Of a DNA stretch of 41,132 nt, positions 1 through 9,255 are shown in pieces. The position numbers and the translations under genes are program-made. The notes beneath the pieces were generated by a model. The model was not told where the DNA came from and ran no database searches. It worked only from the letters and a program-made list of their open reading frames with translations. Source of the stretch: Gammaproteobacteria bacterium. GTDB lineage: Bacteria > Pseudomonadota > Gammaproteobacteria > GRL18. The stretch is taken from assembly GCA_016744395.1 (NCBI GenBank), contig JADGEK010000033.1, positions 5,056 through 46,187 on the forward strand. The letters are read 5' to 3'. Within the stretch, counting starts at the first letter, position 1; the number at the start of each line of letters is the position of its first letter.

Positions 1-553
1 GTATAGAGCCTTCAGCTGGCAAAGAGCCTTCAGCGGGTAAAGAATCATAAGCAGACACCAGTACAGAATCATCCAATAAAACATAAGTTTCAATGTCTCT
101 ACCCTGCCCCGATGATAATCGGGTATCAATTTTATGTGACTTTTCTAATAACGATTGACAAGACTCATAAGTCACTTCTTTTATAGGTGTACTTTTAACA
201 GAGGCATTATTAATACGAGAAAAATCTTCTGGACAGAGATAAAAATGAATATTCAAGTTAATGGATTGTAAGCGATGTTTATTTGACAGATTTTGTAAAT
301 GACCTGTCAATTTATGATAGTAACCATATGCCAGACTGTGAGATACATTACTTAATTGAATTTCACTGACAGGTATAAGACTCTTTTTTTGTTCATCACG
401 GCTATCGGTTTGAAAATAGAAAAATACAGTAACCAGGATCATTAAAACAGACAAAGTGATGATCACTTCACCGAAAACAGGCCTCCTAACAGTAATATAG
501 ACCAGTAAAAAAATAACAATTAAAGCAACAACCGCACCGATTACAAATGCCAT
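1..553 (-). CDS. Membrane-anchored protein of unknown function, C-terminus cut by window edge
   Basis: This open frame runs off the left edge of the window, so only the N-terminal 184 codons are seen. The ATG at 553 follows a good ribosome binding site (GGTGGAG about 9 bases upstream). The protein starts with two closely spaced hydrophobic helices (about residues 2-22 and 29-47), then a mostly hydrophilic region with two Cys and no motif I recognise. At the cut end, a six-residue unit LPAEGS occurs twice in a row, mirrored by a short tandem repeat in the DNA at about 7-42. It lies downstream of aroG on the same strand, with a hairpin between them, so a shared message is not certain. I cannot assign a function. 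Confidence 0.7.
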   Translation of the reverse strand, partial: MAFVIGAVVALIVIFLLVYITVRRPVFGEVIITLSVLMILVTVFFYFQTDSRDEQKKSLIPVSEIQLSNVSHSLAYGYYHKLTGHLQNLSNKHRLQSINLNIHFYLCPEDFSRINNASVKSTPIKEVTYESCQSLLEKSHKIDTRLSSGQGRDIETYVLLDDSVLVSAYDSLPAEGSLPAEGSI

Positions 554-579
554 TTAATGACTCCACCTCATTTTGTATG

Positions 580-614
580 AAACAGTCAAGCTATCTTAGA
601 TATGTTGACTGTTT
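580..614 (-). terminator. Candidate terminator hairpin after aroG
   Basis: A perfect 10-base inverted repeat (AAACAGTCAA at 580-589, TTGACTGTTT at 605-614) with a 15-base loop lies between the aroG stop and the ribosome binding site of the next minus-strand gene. The run of T after the stem on the minus strand is short, so it may be a weak terminator or an attenuating hairpin. Confidence 0.45.
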
Positions 615-646
615 TATCCTGAATTTTCTGTCCTGTGTAACATAAG

Positions 647-1711
647 CTAATCAGATAAACTAACACGACGTTGTTGAACCGCTTCAGAAAGCTTTGTCAA
701 AACTTCTAAGCTATCGTCCCAGTTAATACATTCATCAGTAATACTTTGGCCATACACAAGCTCATCTTTATTCACACAATTTTGACGACCTTCAACCAAA
801 TGGCTTTCAACCATCACGCCAATGATACGTTGATCACCTTCAGATATTTGTTGTGCTACATTTTCTGCAACATCAATTTGCTTCTTAAATTGTTTCTGGC
901 TATTAGCATGACTGAAATCAATCATAAGGTTGGCTTTAATATTAGCCCCTTCCAATTCTGAAGCCACTTTTTCAACATGTGAAGCATCATAATTGGGCTC
1001 TACACCACCGCGTAAAATAATATGACAATCGTCATTACCTGATGTATTAAAAATAGCTGACTTACCCTGTTTTGTCACTGATAAAAAAACATGAGGACGG
1101 CTAGCAGAGGAAATAGCATCAATGGCAACGCGAACTCCTCCATCTGTTGCATTTTTAAAACCGACAGGACAGGATAAACCCGAAGCAAGCTCTCTATGCA
1201 CCTGACTTTCGGTTGTACGAGCACCAATCGCTCCCCAACTAATCAGATCAGCCACATATTGAGGTGAAATCAGATCTAAAAATTCTGTCGCAGTGGGAAC
1301 CCCCATATCATTGACTGTCACTAAAAGATCACGAGCAATTCCCAGACCATAATTGATTTCAAATGAACCATCCAGTTTGGGATCATTAATGAGCCCTTTC
1401 CAACCAACCGTTGTGCGTGGTTTTTCAAAATAAACTCGCATAATAATCAATAAGTCTTTTTCCAGCTTTTCACGAGCTGTTTTTATAAGATGCGCGTATT
1501 CTTTGGCTGCTTTGACATCATGGATGGAACAAGGACCGATAATGACAATCAATCGATCATCATTACCCATCAGGATATCATGAATTTGTGTTCTGGCATC
1601 AGTCACCGTTTTTTGGACGTTTTCAGTGCTTTTAAACTGCTTATGTATCTCTTCAGGTGCAATAACCTCATTCATACCTTGAATGCGTAAATCATCAGTG
1701 ACAAATTTCAT
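647..1711 (-). CDS. aroG: 3-deoxy-7-phosphoheptulonate (DAHP) synthase, class I AroG type
   Basis: Catalyses condensation of phosphoenolpyruvate and erythrose 4-phosphate, the first step of the shikimate pathway, in the cytoplasm. The 354-residue length is normal for the class I AroF/G/H family. Visible family blocks are GPCSIHD (PEP site region), MRVYFEKPRTTVGWKGLINDP, WGAIGARTTESQVHRELASG, DCHIILRGG and MIDFSHANS. The N-terminus (TDDLRI, TENV, MGNDDRL) reads much closer to E. coli AroG than to AroF or AroH, hence the symbol; which amino acid inhibits it cannot be told from sequence alone. The ATG at 1711 has GGAAG about 9 bases upstream. No other aromatic pathway gene is adjacent. Confidence 0.93.
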   Translation of the reverse strand: MKFVTDDLRIQGMNEVIAPEEIHKQFKSTENVQKTVTDARTQIHDILMGNDDRLIVIIGPCSIHDVKAAKEYAHLIKTAREKLEKDLLIIMRVYFEKPRTTVGWKGLINDPKLDGSFEINYGLGIARDLLVTVNDMGVPTATEFLDLISPQYVADLISWGAIGARTTESQVHRELASGLSCPVGFKNATDGGVRVAIDAISSASRPHVFLSVTKQGKSAIFNTSGNDDCHIILRGGVEPNYDASHVEKVASELEGANIKANLMIDFSHANSQKQFKKQIDVAENVAQQISEGDQRIIGVMVESHLVEGRQNCVNKDELVYGQSITDECINWDDSLEVLTKLSEAVQQRRVSLSD

Positions 1712-1796
1712 ACCATACTTCCAACAGACTAAATTATAATAGCGGAGAATTATAGCACAACCAAAAATTATGAATCCAATATTCGATTTTAAGACA

Positions 1797-1822
1797 TAAA
1801 AAAACCGACATAAAGTCGGTTT
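1797..1822 (-). terminator. Rho-independent terminator of the rhodanese gene
   Basis: An 8-base perfect stem (AAACCGAC 1802-1809, GTCGGTTT 1815-1822) with a 5-base loop is followed on the minus strand by a run of seven or more T. It lies about 50 bases past the rhodanese stop and separates that gene from aroG. Confidence 0.8.
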
Positions 1823-1868
1823 AAATCAATAAATGCCCTTTGAGAGCCATTTATTAAATAATACTGCT

Positions 1869-2300
1869 TTATTGTGCTGATACAACTTTATCACCCGCTT
1901 TAATCCAGTTTTTTATTCCTTTTTTCAGGTGATAGACTTTTGTATAACCTAATTTTTTATCCAGAAAGTTAGAAAGCTGGCCAGTGCGATTACCAGAGCG
2001 GCATATCAAAATAAACTTATCATTTTTACCTGCAACTTTATCCAGATCAGCAAGCCATTTATCTATGTTAAAATTTCCACGTGCATCAAAAAAGGTCATG
2101 AGTTTACTGCCATGAATCACACCTGTTGAGCGCCACTCATCAGCTCTGCGAATATCAATAACAGGCACATTTTCAGCCATTAATTCTTTCATCTGCACAT
2201 TGCTGAGGTTGATGACTTCTGCTGAAGCAAAAGTACTGAAGAATAATGAAACGAAAAAGATAAAAGATAAGATTGACTGAATTTTACTGCGTATAGACAT
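1869..2300 (-). CDS. Exported single-domain rhodanese-like protein
   Basis: A 143-residue protein with an N-terminal signal peptide (a hydrophobic stretch followed by FASAEV, cleavage expected near residue 27) and one rhodanese domain. The active-site loop CRSGNRTG carries the persulfide-forming Cys at residue 100, and the domain opens with VIDIRRADEW, so the catalytic Cys is present. It probably acts in the periplasm as a sulfur transferase; the substrate is unknown. A longer ATG start at 2318 exists, but the ATG at 2300 has GAGG 8 bases upstream and places the signal peptide correctly. The next gene encodes a DUF2892 membrane protein; in E. coli YgaP these two modules are one protein. Confidence 0.85.
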   Translation of the reverse strand: MSIRSKIQSILSFIFFVSLFFSTFASAEVINLSNVQMKELMAENVPVIDIRRADEWRSTGVIHGSKLMTFFDARGNFNIDKWLADLDKVAGKNDKFILICRSGNRTGQLSNFLDKKLGYTKVYHLKKGIKNWIKAGDKVVSAQ

Positions 2301-2416
2301 TACTGAAACCTCAAACATATTAATAAAATATTAATTTACCATACACTAATATTTCTTAGCAAATTACTATGAAATAAATATAAATTTAAGTGAGTTATGT
2401 CACAAATAAAATACAA

Positions 2417-2451
2417 TAAAAAAGCGCAAAAGGATCGACACCTATTGCGCT
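2417..2451 (-). terminator. Rho-independent terminator of the small DUF2892 gene
   Basis: The arms AGCGCAA (2423-2429) and TTGCGCT (2445-2451) pair perfectly, an inner AGG/CCT extends the stem, and the minus strand continues with six T. It ends the message of the small membrane gene before the rhodanese gene, so the two are probably separate units. Confidence 0.75.
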
Positions 2452-2526
2452 AAAAGGGACAAATTTTATCCATCCAGATAAACATTCGTTATATTCCCCG
2501 CCCTCCAATAATAAATTTTACGTTAT

Positions 2527-2739
2527 TTATCGCATTTGGCACATCTCAGCTTCTGTTTTCATTCCCAATTTTTTGAATAACCATTTAGGTGGGCAAAAAC
2601 CAGTAAAAGTACTTTGCATCATGTTAAATCCAACAAATAGGGTAAACCAGGACCAGTTGCTGTTAACATACATAGCAAGTAAGGTACTAAGGATAACCAT
2701 AATAGCGGCTAATAAAAAAAGACTGCGTTCAATAGACAT
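2527..2739 (-). CDS. Small YgaP-like DUF2892 inner-membrane protein
   Basis: A 70-residue protein with two hydrophobic helices and the DUF2892 ending, including GFCP and a KLG motif near the C-terminus. In YgaP this module anchors a rhodanese domain in the inner membrane, and here it stands alone beside a separate exported rhodanese gene. The frame can be extended upstream to 2784, but the ATG at 2739 has GGAG 10 bases upstream and yields a protein starting MSIERSLFLL, as is usual for this family. The role is inferred from the family only. Confidence 0.8.
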   Translation of the reverse strand: MSIERSLFLLAAIMVILSTLLAMYVNSNWSWFTLFVGFNMMQSTFTGFCPPKWLFKKLGMKTEAEMCQMR

Positions 2740-2864
2740 GATAAATAGGCTCCAATCAAATAAATAATGTTCTTCTGTGTTCAATAACTAACTTGATAAG
2801 TATTTTCTATTTTTTTAATTCTCTTAACAAGAACCTAAAAGAATAGTATTTAGGGTGTAATAAT

Positions 2865-2882
2865 TAGACAAAAGTCTATAAT
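2865..2882 (+). promoter_or_regulatory. Possible promoter -10 with overlapping inverted repeat, before the LuxR-type gene
   Basis: A perfect -10 hexamer TATAAT lies at 2877-2882, 120 bases before the regulator start. A small inverted repeat TAGAC-AAAA-GTCTA (2865-2878) overlaps it, as an operator might. No convincing -35 is seen at the usual spacing, so this is a weak call. Confidence 0.3.
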
Positions 2883-3002
2883 TAGGACATTAGGAAATAT
2901 CTTTATCCTGCCATGTAAATTTCTGAGTATAAGAGCAGATAATGATAACTTGTTAAGAGATGACCCATTTTTATTGTAATTGAGCAAATTTAAATCACTA
3001 TA

Positions 3003-3734
3003 ATGAGTACTATTCAACTTTTTATTTCAGCTAAATCGGATATTTTTCTTGATGGATTACTACGAATTTTAAATGATAATGAGCAATTCACTGTCTGCCA
3101 TAGTGACCAGGACATTGATGAGGGCATAGATGAGATTCGACAAGTGCGTCCTGATATTTTACTCATACAATCAAACTTACTCACTCCCCCGTTTGATTTA
3201 TTTATTAACCAATTAAAATCAAAAACAAATTTACAGCACTTAAAAATTCTGGTTTTTGGGCAATTAATGGAAAATGATTTTTTATTGACCATCATACGTT
3301 CTGGTGCCAATGGCTATATCAATTCAAATATGTCAGCCAAACATTTACTACTGGCTGTGAAATACGTGAATAATGGTCAAATGTGGGTTGAACGGCACAT
3401 ACTTGAACAGCTAGCTCAAGATGCATTACAAATGGAAAGTGTCTTAGAACAAATTGCGATGGAAAAAACACGAATGATCAGTGATTTATTAACGAAACGT
3501 GAAGCGCAGGTTTTTCAGTGGATTTTAAAAGGTTTATCAACAAAAGAGATCGCTGAACAAATCCACTTATCAGAGCAAAGCGTGAAGCTTCATCTTGGTA
3601 AATTATTTAAAAAGTTTGATGTAACCAATAGACCTCAATTGATCTTATCAGCATTTGAAAGAGCTTCACCTGTTAATAATATTATTCCTTTAATACAAGA
3701 AACTCTGGAGAAAAAATACTTGAACCATCAGTAA
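3003..3734 (+). CDS. LuxR/CsgD-type transcription regulator with a degenerate receiver domain
   Basis: A 243-residue protein with an N-terminal receiver-like fold (residues 3-125) and a C-terminal LuxR helix-turn-helix (163-218: LTKREAQVF, GLSTKEIAEQIHLSEQSVKLHL). The receiver lacks its chemistry. The acidic pair is Ala10-Lys11, the phospho-acceptor Asp is Gln56 (in DILLIQSNL), and the switch Lys in GYxxK is Ser108. It therefore probably does not take phosphate from a kinase and may respond to a ligand or a partner, as CsgD- and VpsT-like proteins do. It is the only plus-strand gene in this part of the window and has no obvious Shine-Dalgarno sequence. Its target genes are unknown. Confidence 0.88.
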   Translation: MSTIQLFISAKSDIFLDGLLRILNDNEQFTVCHSDQDIDEGIDEIRQVRPDILLIQSNLLTPPFDLFINQLKSKTNLQHLKILVFGQLMENDFLLTIIRSGANGYINSNMSAKHLLLAVKYVNNGQMWVERHILEQLAQDALQMESVLEQIAMEKTRMISDLLTKREAQVFQWILKGLSTKEIAEQIHLSEQSVKLHLGKLFKKFDVTNRPQLILSAFERASPVNNIIPLIQETLEKKYLNHQ

Positions 3735-3761
3735 TTTGAAATGGATAGTCAAATAGATTAT

Positions 3762-4697
3762 TTACTTATCTATCAATACAGTACAAACGACACTATTACC
3801 TTTGCCTATATATTCGAGTTCATCAAAACATTTTTCTTTAGTCATCGCAATCCCTCGACCATGTTGATCAAAAACCCTTTTAATAGAAATTTTTAAAAAG
3901 GGTTCCCAATCAAAACCACTGCCTTGATCTGAAATGGTAACCACAACTTTGGTCTCAGTTTTAACAAGGCTGATCTCTCCAACGCGTGATGAGTATTGCT
4001 TTTGCTCAAGACGGTTATCAATTTCATCTACCCATAACTCTTGAGCCAATAAATCTGACTTTTTCTCATAACCTATTTCTAAGTTCCCATGTTCAACGGC
4101 ATTGGTCATTAGTTCAGATAGGCCAAAAATGACTCTTTCAGGTTCAGGAAACATATTGGCAAGTGCAATGGCAAGGCGTTGACAATCCAATAGGCTTTGA
4201 AAATAAAAACGCCCTTCTTGACAGTTTTTAAAAATTGAACCAATATTTTTTACTTCATTTTTTAAATAAATATTCCGGCGGTAATCACCCACTGCAACCT
4301 TTAGTGTCGAAGTCAGTTTCTGCTGAACAACGGGCTTGGTTAAATAATAATAAGCACCATTATTAAGGCCTTCTAAAATTGAACTCTCTGAACCCTCGGC
4401 AGTCTCCATAATGACAGGGATATCCATAAGAGCCACATCAGCCTTAATTTGCTTAAGCATTTCTATTCCAGAAATACCTGGTAGATTAATATCCAAAAGA
4501 ACACAATCAAATATAAATTGATCATCATTCAAAACATCCCAGGCTTTTTCAGCGCTCTCCACACCAATACAGGTAAAGTCTTCTTTGTGAAGATATAAAA
4601 CCAATAAATCAGTCATTAATGGATCATCTTCTACAATAAGGATTGAACCACTATTATAGCCAATATTATTGATTGAAAAGGGTGATGGATAATTCAT
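3762..4697 (-). CDS. Response regulator: receiver domain fused to an RsbW-like ATPase domain
   Basis: A 311-residue protein (residues counted from the TTG codon just upstream). The receiver (about 18-135) is intact: acidic residues Glu24-Asp25-Asp26, phospho-Asp70 in LLDINLP and Lys122 in TKP. A linker leads to a GHKL ATPase domain (about 180-312) with an N-box (SELMTNAVEHGN, Asn200), G1 box (SDQGSGFDW) and G2 box (HGRGIAMTK). That ATPase resembles anti-sigma serine kinases (RsbW/SpoIIAB) more than histidine kinases, since no HisKA domain is present. The probable role is phosphorylation-controlled partner switching. The ATG at 4697 has AAGG upstream. It follows the hybrid kinase gene on the same strand by about 60 bases, so that kinase is its likely phosphodonor (inference). 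Confidence 0.85.
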   Translation of the reverse strand: MNYPSPFSINNIGYNSGSILIVEDDPLMTDLLVLYLHKEDFTCIGVESAEKAWDVLNDDQFIFDCVLLDINLPGISGIEMLKQIKADVALMDIPVIMETAEGSESSILEGLNNGAYYYLTKPVVQQKLTSTLKVAVGDYRRNIYLKNEVKNIGSIFKNCQEGRFYFQSLLDCQRLAIALANMFPEPERVIFGLSELMTNAVEHGNLEIGYEKKSDLLAQELWVDEIDNRLEQKQYSSRVGEISLVKTETKVVVTISDQGSGFDWEPFLKISIKRVFDQHGRGIAMTKEKCFDELEYIGKGNSVVCTVLIDK

Positions 4698-4758
4698 CAA
4701 TATTTACCTTAACATTAAATCTAAAATAACAGACAGAGTGTCATATGAGTGTCATAAA

Positions 4759-7062
4759 CTACACATTATATTGTGATATGACTTCAAAGCAATATTCCTG
4801 AAAACCATTGAATTGAAGAATAAAATCATCATAATCATTCGCTTTAAGTAAAATTTCAAGATGACTGGCTAATGTCGTTATTTTGGGAAATCCAAAACTG
4901 CCACCGCGTCCCTTAATATTATGCAGCAATTTTTGACAATGAGCCCAATCTTTATTTTTAATAAAAGCATTTAAATCAACAAGTTCTTGTTGTAAAGCGA
5001 ATAAAAACTGTTCTACGAGTGATTTAAATACATCATCAGTTGATGGCTGTTCTGAAAAAATATTTTTTGCCGATAAGTGATTTATCTTACTTTTAGATTG
5101 CACATAGGTCTGAATGGTTGAGTAGAAATCATCAAGAATAATTGGCTTGGTCAGTATGGCATCGAAACCTGCCTGTAAATACACATCACGTTCATTTTTT
5201 AACACATTTGCTGTTAAGGCAATGATAGGATTTTCATAATTATCTTCTCTTAATCGCTTTGTTGCACTTAAACCATCCATAACTGGCATTTGTATGTCCA
5301 TTAAAATGACACTGTATTCTTTGTTATTGACTTTATTAAGAGCCTCTTGACCATTGTTTGCAATTTCAACACTTAAACCAGCCTGATGTAAATACATTGA
5401 AATCAATTTTTGGTTATCAACAATATCTTCAACCAAAAGAACACGACCCGTTATATTTGGGATACTATCAGTCTTTATTTCAGATTTTAAGCTAACATCA
5501 TCTTCTTGAATCAATTGCTTCGTTTTGCTTAAATTACCTGTCGTAATATCAAAATCAAAAATAGCACCTTCGCCAAGCTCACTAGTCACAGTGATATCAC
5601 CTCCCATAAGGTTCACAAGGCGCCGTGAAATCATCAAGCCGAGCCCTGTACCACCAAATTTTCGTGAGGTTGATTTTTTTGCCTGTACATAGGGTTGAAA
5701 CAAATGTGCAATTTGTTCATCTGATAAACCAATGCCATTATCGCTAATACTGAGATGTAATTTTTCCTCTTCAAAGAGACAACTTAAGGCAATAGTGACA
5801 TGTCCTTCATTACTAAATTTCAAAGCATTTGATATTAAATTAAAAAGAATTTGTTTCAAACGAGTGGGATCATTTGTAATTAATTCAGGTAAAGGAAATT
5901 CATAAATGAATTTTAGTTGTATTCCTTTTTCTTTAGCTTGTAGTGACATTAACTGATCGACTTCATCCATCAATTTCACAGGTGAAAAAGAAAGGCTTTC
6001 AATTTCTAACTTATCAGCCTCAATTTTGGACAAGTCTAAAATATCATTAATAATGTTTATAAGGTGTTTACTGTTTCGATATATCGTTTCTAAAGCATCT
6101 GATTGTTCCTTTTTATCTGTGATACCAAATCGATACAAATTTTCAGCATAACCATGAATCGCAGTCATTGGTGTTCTAATTTCATGACTCATATTGGCAA
6201 GAAAGAGACTTTTTGCACGACTTTCCTCTAATGCCATCTCTTTATTTTTAACCACGCTTTCCAAATACCGATTGGAATCAGTCAAGCATTGTTGCTGTAT
6301 CTCCAGTTCTTCGACCATGTGATTAAAAAAATGAGCCAAATAACCAAATTCATCATTACTATTAATATCAAGACGTGTTTCTAATCGCCCACCTTTAACG
6401 CTCTGTGTCGCATCTATTATCTTTTGAAAGGGTTCATGTAGCGTATTACGAATAACGTAAACCAGGTATAAGCCTAATATAATAGTAAAGATAACAATCA
6501 AGCTACCAAACTTCATATGCTCAAGTTCAATGCCTCGTTCAATGGATGGGAAAACCAACGTCAGAACAAAGCCAAAATCATTTTTTGAATCTGAGGGAGT
6601 GTTTGCTTGATTAATTCGGTGTGTTGAATCATAAGTATAAATACTATATTCAGGATCTTTTTGTCCAATAATAATCGATTTTCCTGAATATTTAAGTTCA
6701 AGATAGTCAAAATTATATTGATCTTTTAAGGTAAACAAACTGTTTCGTAAAGTCTCTTTATTTTTTTCATTTGAAATGGCGGGATCAGCAACATATGATT
6801 GCTCAATGCTGACATGGACCTGCTCTAATTTCCACAGATGGTCCTTATTAATTTCATCTTCTAGGGAACTTAACAATGGGATAGTAATGGCAAAAGCAAT
6901 AGGCATCACTCCCCAAACCACTACCGCTGTTATTTTTCCAGCAATACTGGTTGATTTCCAATTCAGAGGCAGTTCTGAAGACGAACGTCCAGCTTGAGAA
7001 GACTTGATATCAGCAGATTCAGATTGATTCTGTTGTTTGTCCTCACTGGATGAGGAGGTCAT
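4759..7062 (-). CDS. Membrane hybrid sensor histidine kinase (HAMP, HisKA, HATPase, receiver, HPt)
   Basis: A 767-residue BarA-like phosphorelay kinase. In order: a polar Ser/Gln-rich cytoplasmic N-terminus, a TM helix (about 44-67), a sensing region of about 115 residues, a second TM helix (186-203), HAMP and coiled coil, HisKA with phospho-His293 in SHEIRTP, an ATPase domain (NLISNALKFS, DNGIGLS, GGTGLGL), a receiver with Asp589 (ILMDIQMP) and an HPt with His714 (LLHNIKGRGGSFGF). All relay residues are present. The frame extends upstream to a TTG at 7101, but the ATG at 7062 overlaps the previous stop as ATGA, which suggests translational coupling to the DUF2892 gene. The signal is unknown. 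Confidence 0.92.
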   Translation of the reverse strand: MTSSSSEDKQQNQSESADIKSSQAGRSSSELPLNWKSTSIAGKITAVVVWGVMPIAFAITIPLLSSLEDEINKDHLWKLEQVHVSIEQSYVADPAISNEKNKETLRNSLFTLKDQYNFDYLELKYSGKSIIIGQKDPEYSIYTYDSTHRINQANTPSDSKNDFGFVLTLVFPSIERGIELEHMKFGSLIVIFTIILGLYLVYVIRNTLHEPFQKIIDATQSVKGGRLETRLDINSNDEFGYLAHFFNHMVEELEIQQQCLTDSNRYLESVVKNKEMALEESRAKSLFLANMSHEIRTPMTAIHGYAENLYRFGITDKKEQSDALETIYRNSKHLINIINDILDLSKIEADKLEIESLSFSPVKLMDEVDQLMSLQAKEKGIQLKFIYEFPLPELITNDPTRLKQILFNLISNALKFSNEGHVTIALSCLFEEEKLHLSISDNGIGLSDEQIAHLFQPYVQAKKSTSRKFGGTGLGLMISRRLVNLMGGDITVTSELGEGAIFDFDITTGNLSKTKQLIQEDDVSLKSEIKTDSIPNITGRVLLVEDIVDNQKLISMYLHQAGLSVEIANNGQEALNKVNNKEYSVILMDIQMPVMDGLSATKRLREDNYENPIIALTANVLKNERDVYLQAGFDAILTKPIILDDFYSTIQTYVQSKSKINHLSAKNIFSEQPSTDDVFKSLVEQFLFALQQELVDLNAFIKNKDWAHCQKLLHNIKGRGGSFGFPKITTLASHLEILLKANDYDDFILQFNGFQEYCFEVISQYNV

Positions 7063-7466
7063 CGAAAGCCTATCCAACGTAGGAACATCACCATCGGACA
7101 AATATTAGAGATGCCAGACACAATCATCATACCTGCAACATACCATGGAAAAAACCACAGCACATCAGGTAATGAAAAAAAAGAGATAAGAATAAAGATA
7201 ACCACAATAAAACGCATCATACGCTCGGCTTCAAAATCGCTAAAAAGAGCAACTGGAAGTAATGTTTTCGATGCATTCGCTTTTATTGTTTTTTTACTAT
7301 AACGTATGTTCGAGATAATCGTTGGTATACGCCAATTCGTCAAGCCTTCAAAAAGCAAAACAATGCAAAAAACAATCATAAGAGTATGATTTTGATAGAT
7401 TGTGGAAATTAATAAAATTGCCCACAAAACCATGCCCATTATGAGCCGAAACACTCGCTCACTCAT
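7059..7466 (-). CDS. DUF2892-family inner-membrane protein
   Basis: A 135-residue membrane protein with about four hydrophobic segments. It carries DUF2892-like features at both ends (FEGLTNWRIP in the middle, GISNICPMVMFLRWIGFR at the C-terminus), suggesting two copies of the two-helix unit. Its stop codon overlaps the ATG of the hybrid kinase gene, so the two are probably made together and the small protein may accompany the sensor in the membrane (inference). It is longer than the single-unit DUF2892 protein at 2527-2739. Its biochemical function is unknown. Confidence 0.8.
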   Translation of the reverse strand: MSERVFRLIMGMVLWAILLISTIYQNHTLMIVFCIVLLFEGLTNWRIPTIISNIRYSKKTIKANASKTLLPVALFSDFEAERMMRFIVVIFILISFFSLPDVLWFFPWYVAGMMIVSGISNICPMVMFLRWIGFR

Positions 7467-7615
7467 TTGAACTACCCATTTTTAGCAATTATATCGACTG
7501 TTGACAAAAGTAAAATGAAACAAAATTGCCATACTCTAAAGTTTAGACCATTTATTAACCGCTTTCGTTTAATTTTAATTAAAAATTCAAGATTTAATGC
7601 TGAAAATTAAGAGCC

Positions 7616-9196
7616 TCAGTGTTCACGAGTATTTAAAAACTCAACCTCAGGCCAACGTTCCATGGTTAAATTTAAATTAACTCGGGTGGGTGCGATATAA
7701 GTCAAATCACCACTACCATCAATTGCCAGATTATCACTGAGCTTTGATCTAAAATCATTGAGCTTAGCCTCATCATTACAAATCACCCAACGCGCTGTTT
7801 GAACATTAACTGGCTCAAAATCACAATCGACTTTATATTCTCCCTTAAGCCGTTCTTTGACAACATCAAACTGTAGAATACCTACCGCACCAAGAATTAA
7901 ATCATTATTATTCAGTGGCTTAAATAATTGTGTTGCGCCTTCCTCACTCAATTGTTCCAAACCTTTGAGTAATGCCTTCATCCGCATGGGATCCTTCAGT
8001 CGAGCCCGTCTGAATAATTCAGGTGCAAAATTGGGAATGCCTGTAAATTTCAATTCTTCACCCTGGGTGAAAGTATCGCCAATTCGAATGGTTCCATGAT
8101 TATGTAAACCGATAATATCACCAGAATAAGCTGTTTCTACATGGCTTCTATCTTGAGCCATAAAGGTTATTGCATTGGCAATTTGTATGTCTTTACCAAT
8201 ACGAACATGGCGCATTTTCATACCTTTAGCATATTGACCCGAGCATATTCTCATAAAAGCCACCCTGTCACGATGCTGCGGATCCATATTTGCCTGAATT
8301 TTAAAAACAAAGCCAGTCATTTTATCTTCATTAGATTTAATAGTTCGACTTGTCGTCGCGCGATCCATCGGTGCTGGTGCATAGTCAACAAAGGCATCCA
8401 GCATTTCGTCTACACCAAAGTTATTAATTGCTGAGCCAAAAAAGACAGGTGTTATTTCACCGGCGAGAAAAAGTTCCAAATCAAATTCGTTACTGGCACC
8501 GCGAACTAGCTCCACTTCTTCTCGTAACTCTTCAGCTTGATCGCCAATGAGCTCTTCTAGCTTAGGGTTGTCCAGGCCTTCAATGACCTCACCTTCCTGA
8601 ATTTTTCCACCATGTGTCGCACTGAACATGTGAACTTTATCATTGTATAGATGATAGACACCTTTAAAACGTTTACCCATACCAATTGGCCAGGTAATTG
8701 GTGCACAGCCTATCTTAAGGACATCTTCCACTTCATCCATCAAATCAATAGGATCTCGCCCTTCTCTATCCAGTTTATTAATAAATGTTAGGATAGGTGT
8801 GTCACGTAATCGACAAACTTCCATCAACTTAACGGTACGTTGCTCAACACCTTTTGCAACATCAATGACCATTAGAGCTGAGTCAACTGCGGTTAAGGTT
8901 CGATAAGTATCTTCTGAGAAATCTTCATGTCCCGGGGTATCCAAAAGATTAATAGTACAATCTTTATAGGGGAACTGCATCACCGATGAAGTCACCGAAA
9001 TACCACGCTCCTTTTCCATATCCATCCAATCTGACGTGGCATGCCTTGATGCTTTACGTCCTTTAACGGTACCAGCCATTTGGATAGCACCCCCATAAAG
9101 TAACAGTTTTTCAGTTAAGGTTGTTTTTCCTGCATCAGGGTGTGAAATAATCGCAAAAGTTCTTCTGCGTCTTATTTCATCTAAAAATTCACTCAT
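7616..9196 (-). CDS. prfC: Peptide chain release factor 3
   Basis: RF3 is the translational GTPase that removes RF1/RF2 from the ribosome after peptide release. The 526-residue length is normal. GTP-binding motifs are intact: SHPDAGKTT (residues 18-26), DTPGHEDF (from 86) and NKLD (140-143). The family block TSVMQF-like [11 protein letters not shown] and the C-terminal [12 protein letters not shown] are also present. It begins with ATG, about 60 bases after rimI on the same strand. In E. coli prfC also lies close to rimI. Confidence 0.97.
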   Translation of the reverse strand: MSEFLDEIRRRRTFAIISHPDAGKTTLTEKLLLYGGAIQMAGTVKGRKASRHATSDWMDMEKERGISVTSSVMQFPYKDCTINLLDTPGHEDFSEDTYRTLTAVDSALMVIDVAKGVEQRTVKLMEVCRLRDTPILTFINKLDREGRDPIDLMDEVEDVLKIGCAPITWPIGMGKRFKGVYHLYNDKVHMFSATHGGKIQEGEVIEGLDNPKLEELIGDQAEELREEVELVRGASNEFDLELFLAGEITPVFFGSAINNFGVDEMLDAFVDYAPAPMDRATTSRTIKSNEDKMTGFVFKIQANMDPQHRDRVAFMRICSGQYAKGMKMRHVRIGKDIQIANAITFMAQDRSHVETAYSGDIIGLHNHGTIRIGDTFTQGEELKFTGIPNFAPELFRRARLKDPMRMKALLKGLEQLSEEGATQLFKPLNNNDLILGAVGILQFDVVKERLKGEYKVDCDFEPVNVQTARWVICNDEAKLNDFRSKLSDNLAIDGSGDLTYIAPTRVNLNLTMERWPEVEFLNTREH

Positions 9197-9255
9197 TTAA
9201 TAATCCAAAATTATAGAAATACAAAGTTTAAAATAAAAAAATAATTCATAGGTCT

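Noticed and set aside
2573..2767. A 64-codon plus-strand frame opposite the small DUF2892 gene.
   Set aside because: The minus-strand frame matches a known family and has a ribosome binding site and terminator; the plus frame has neither.
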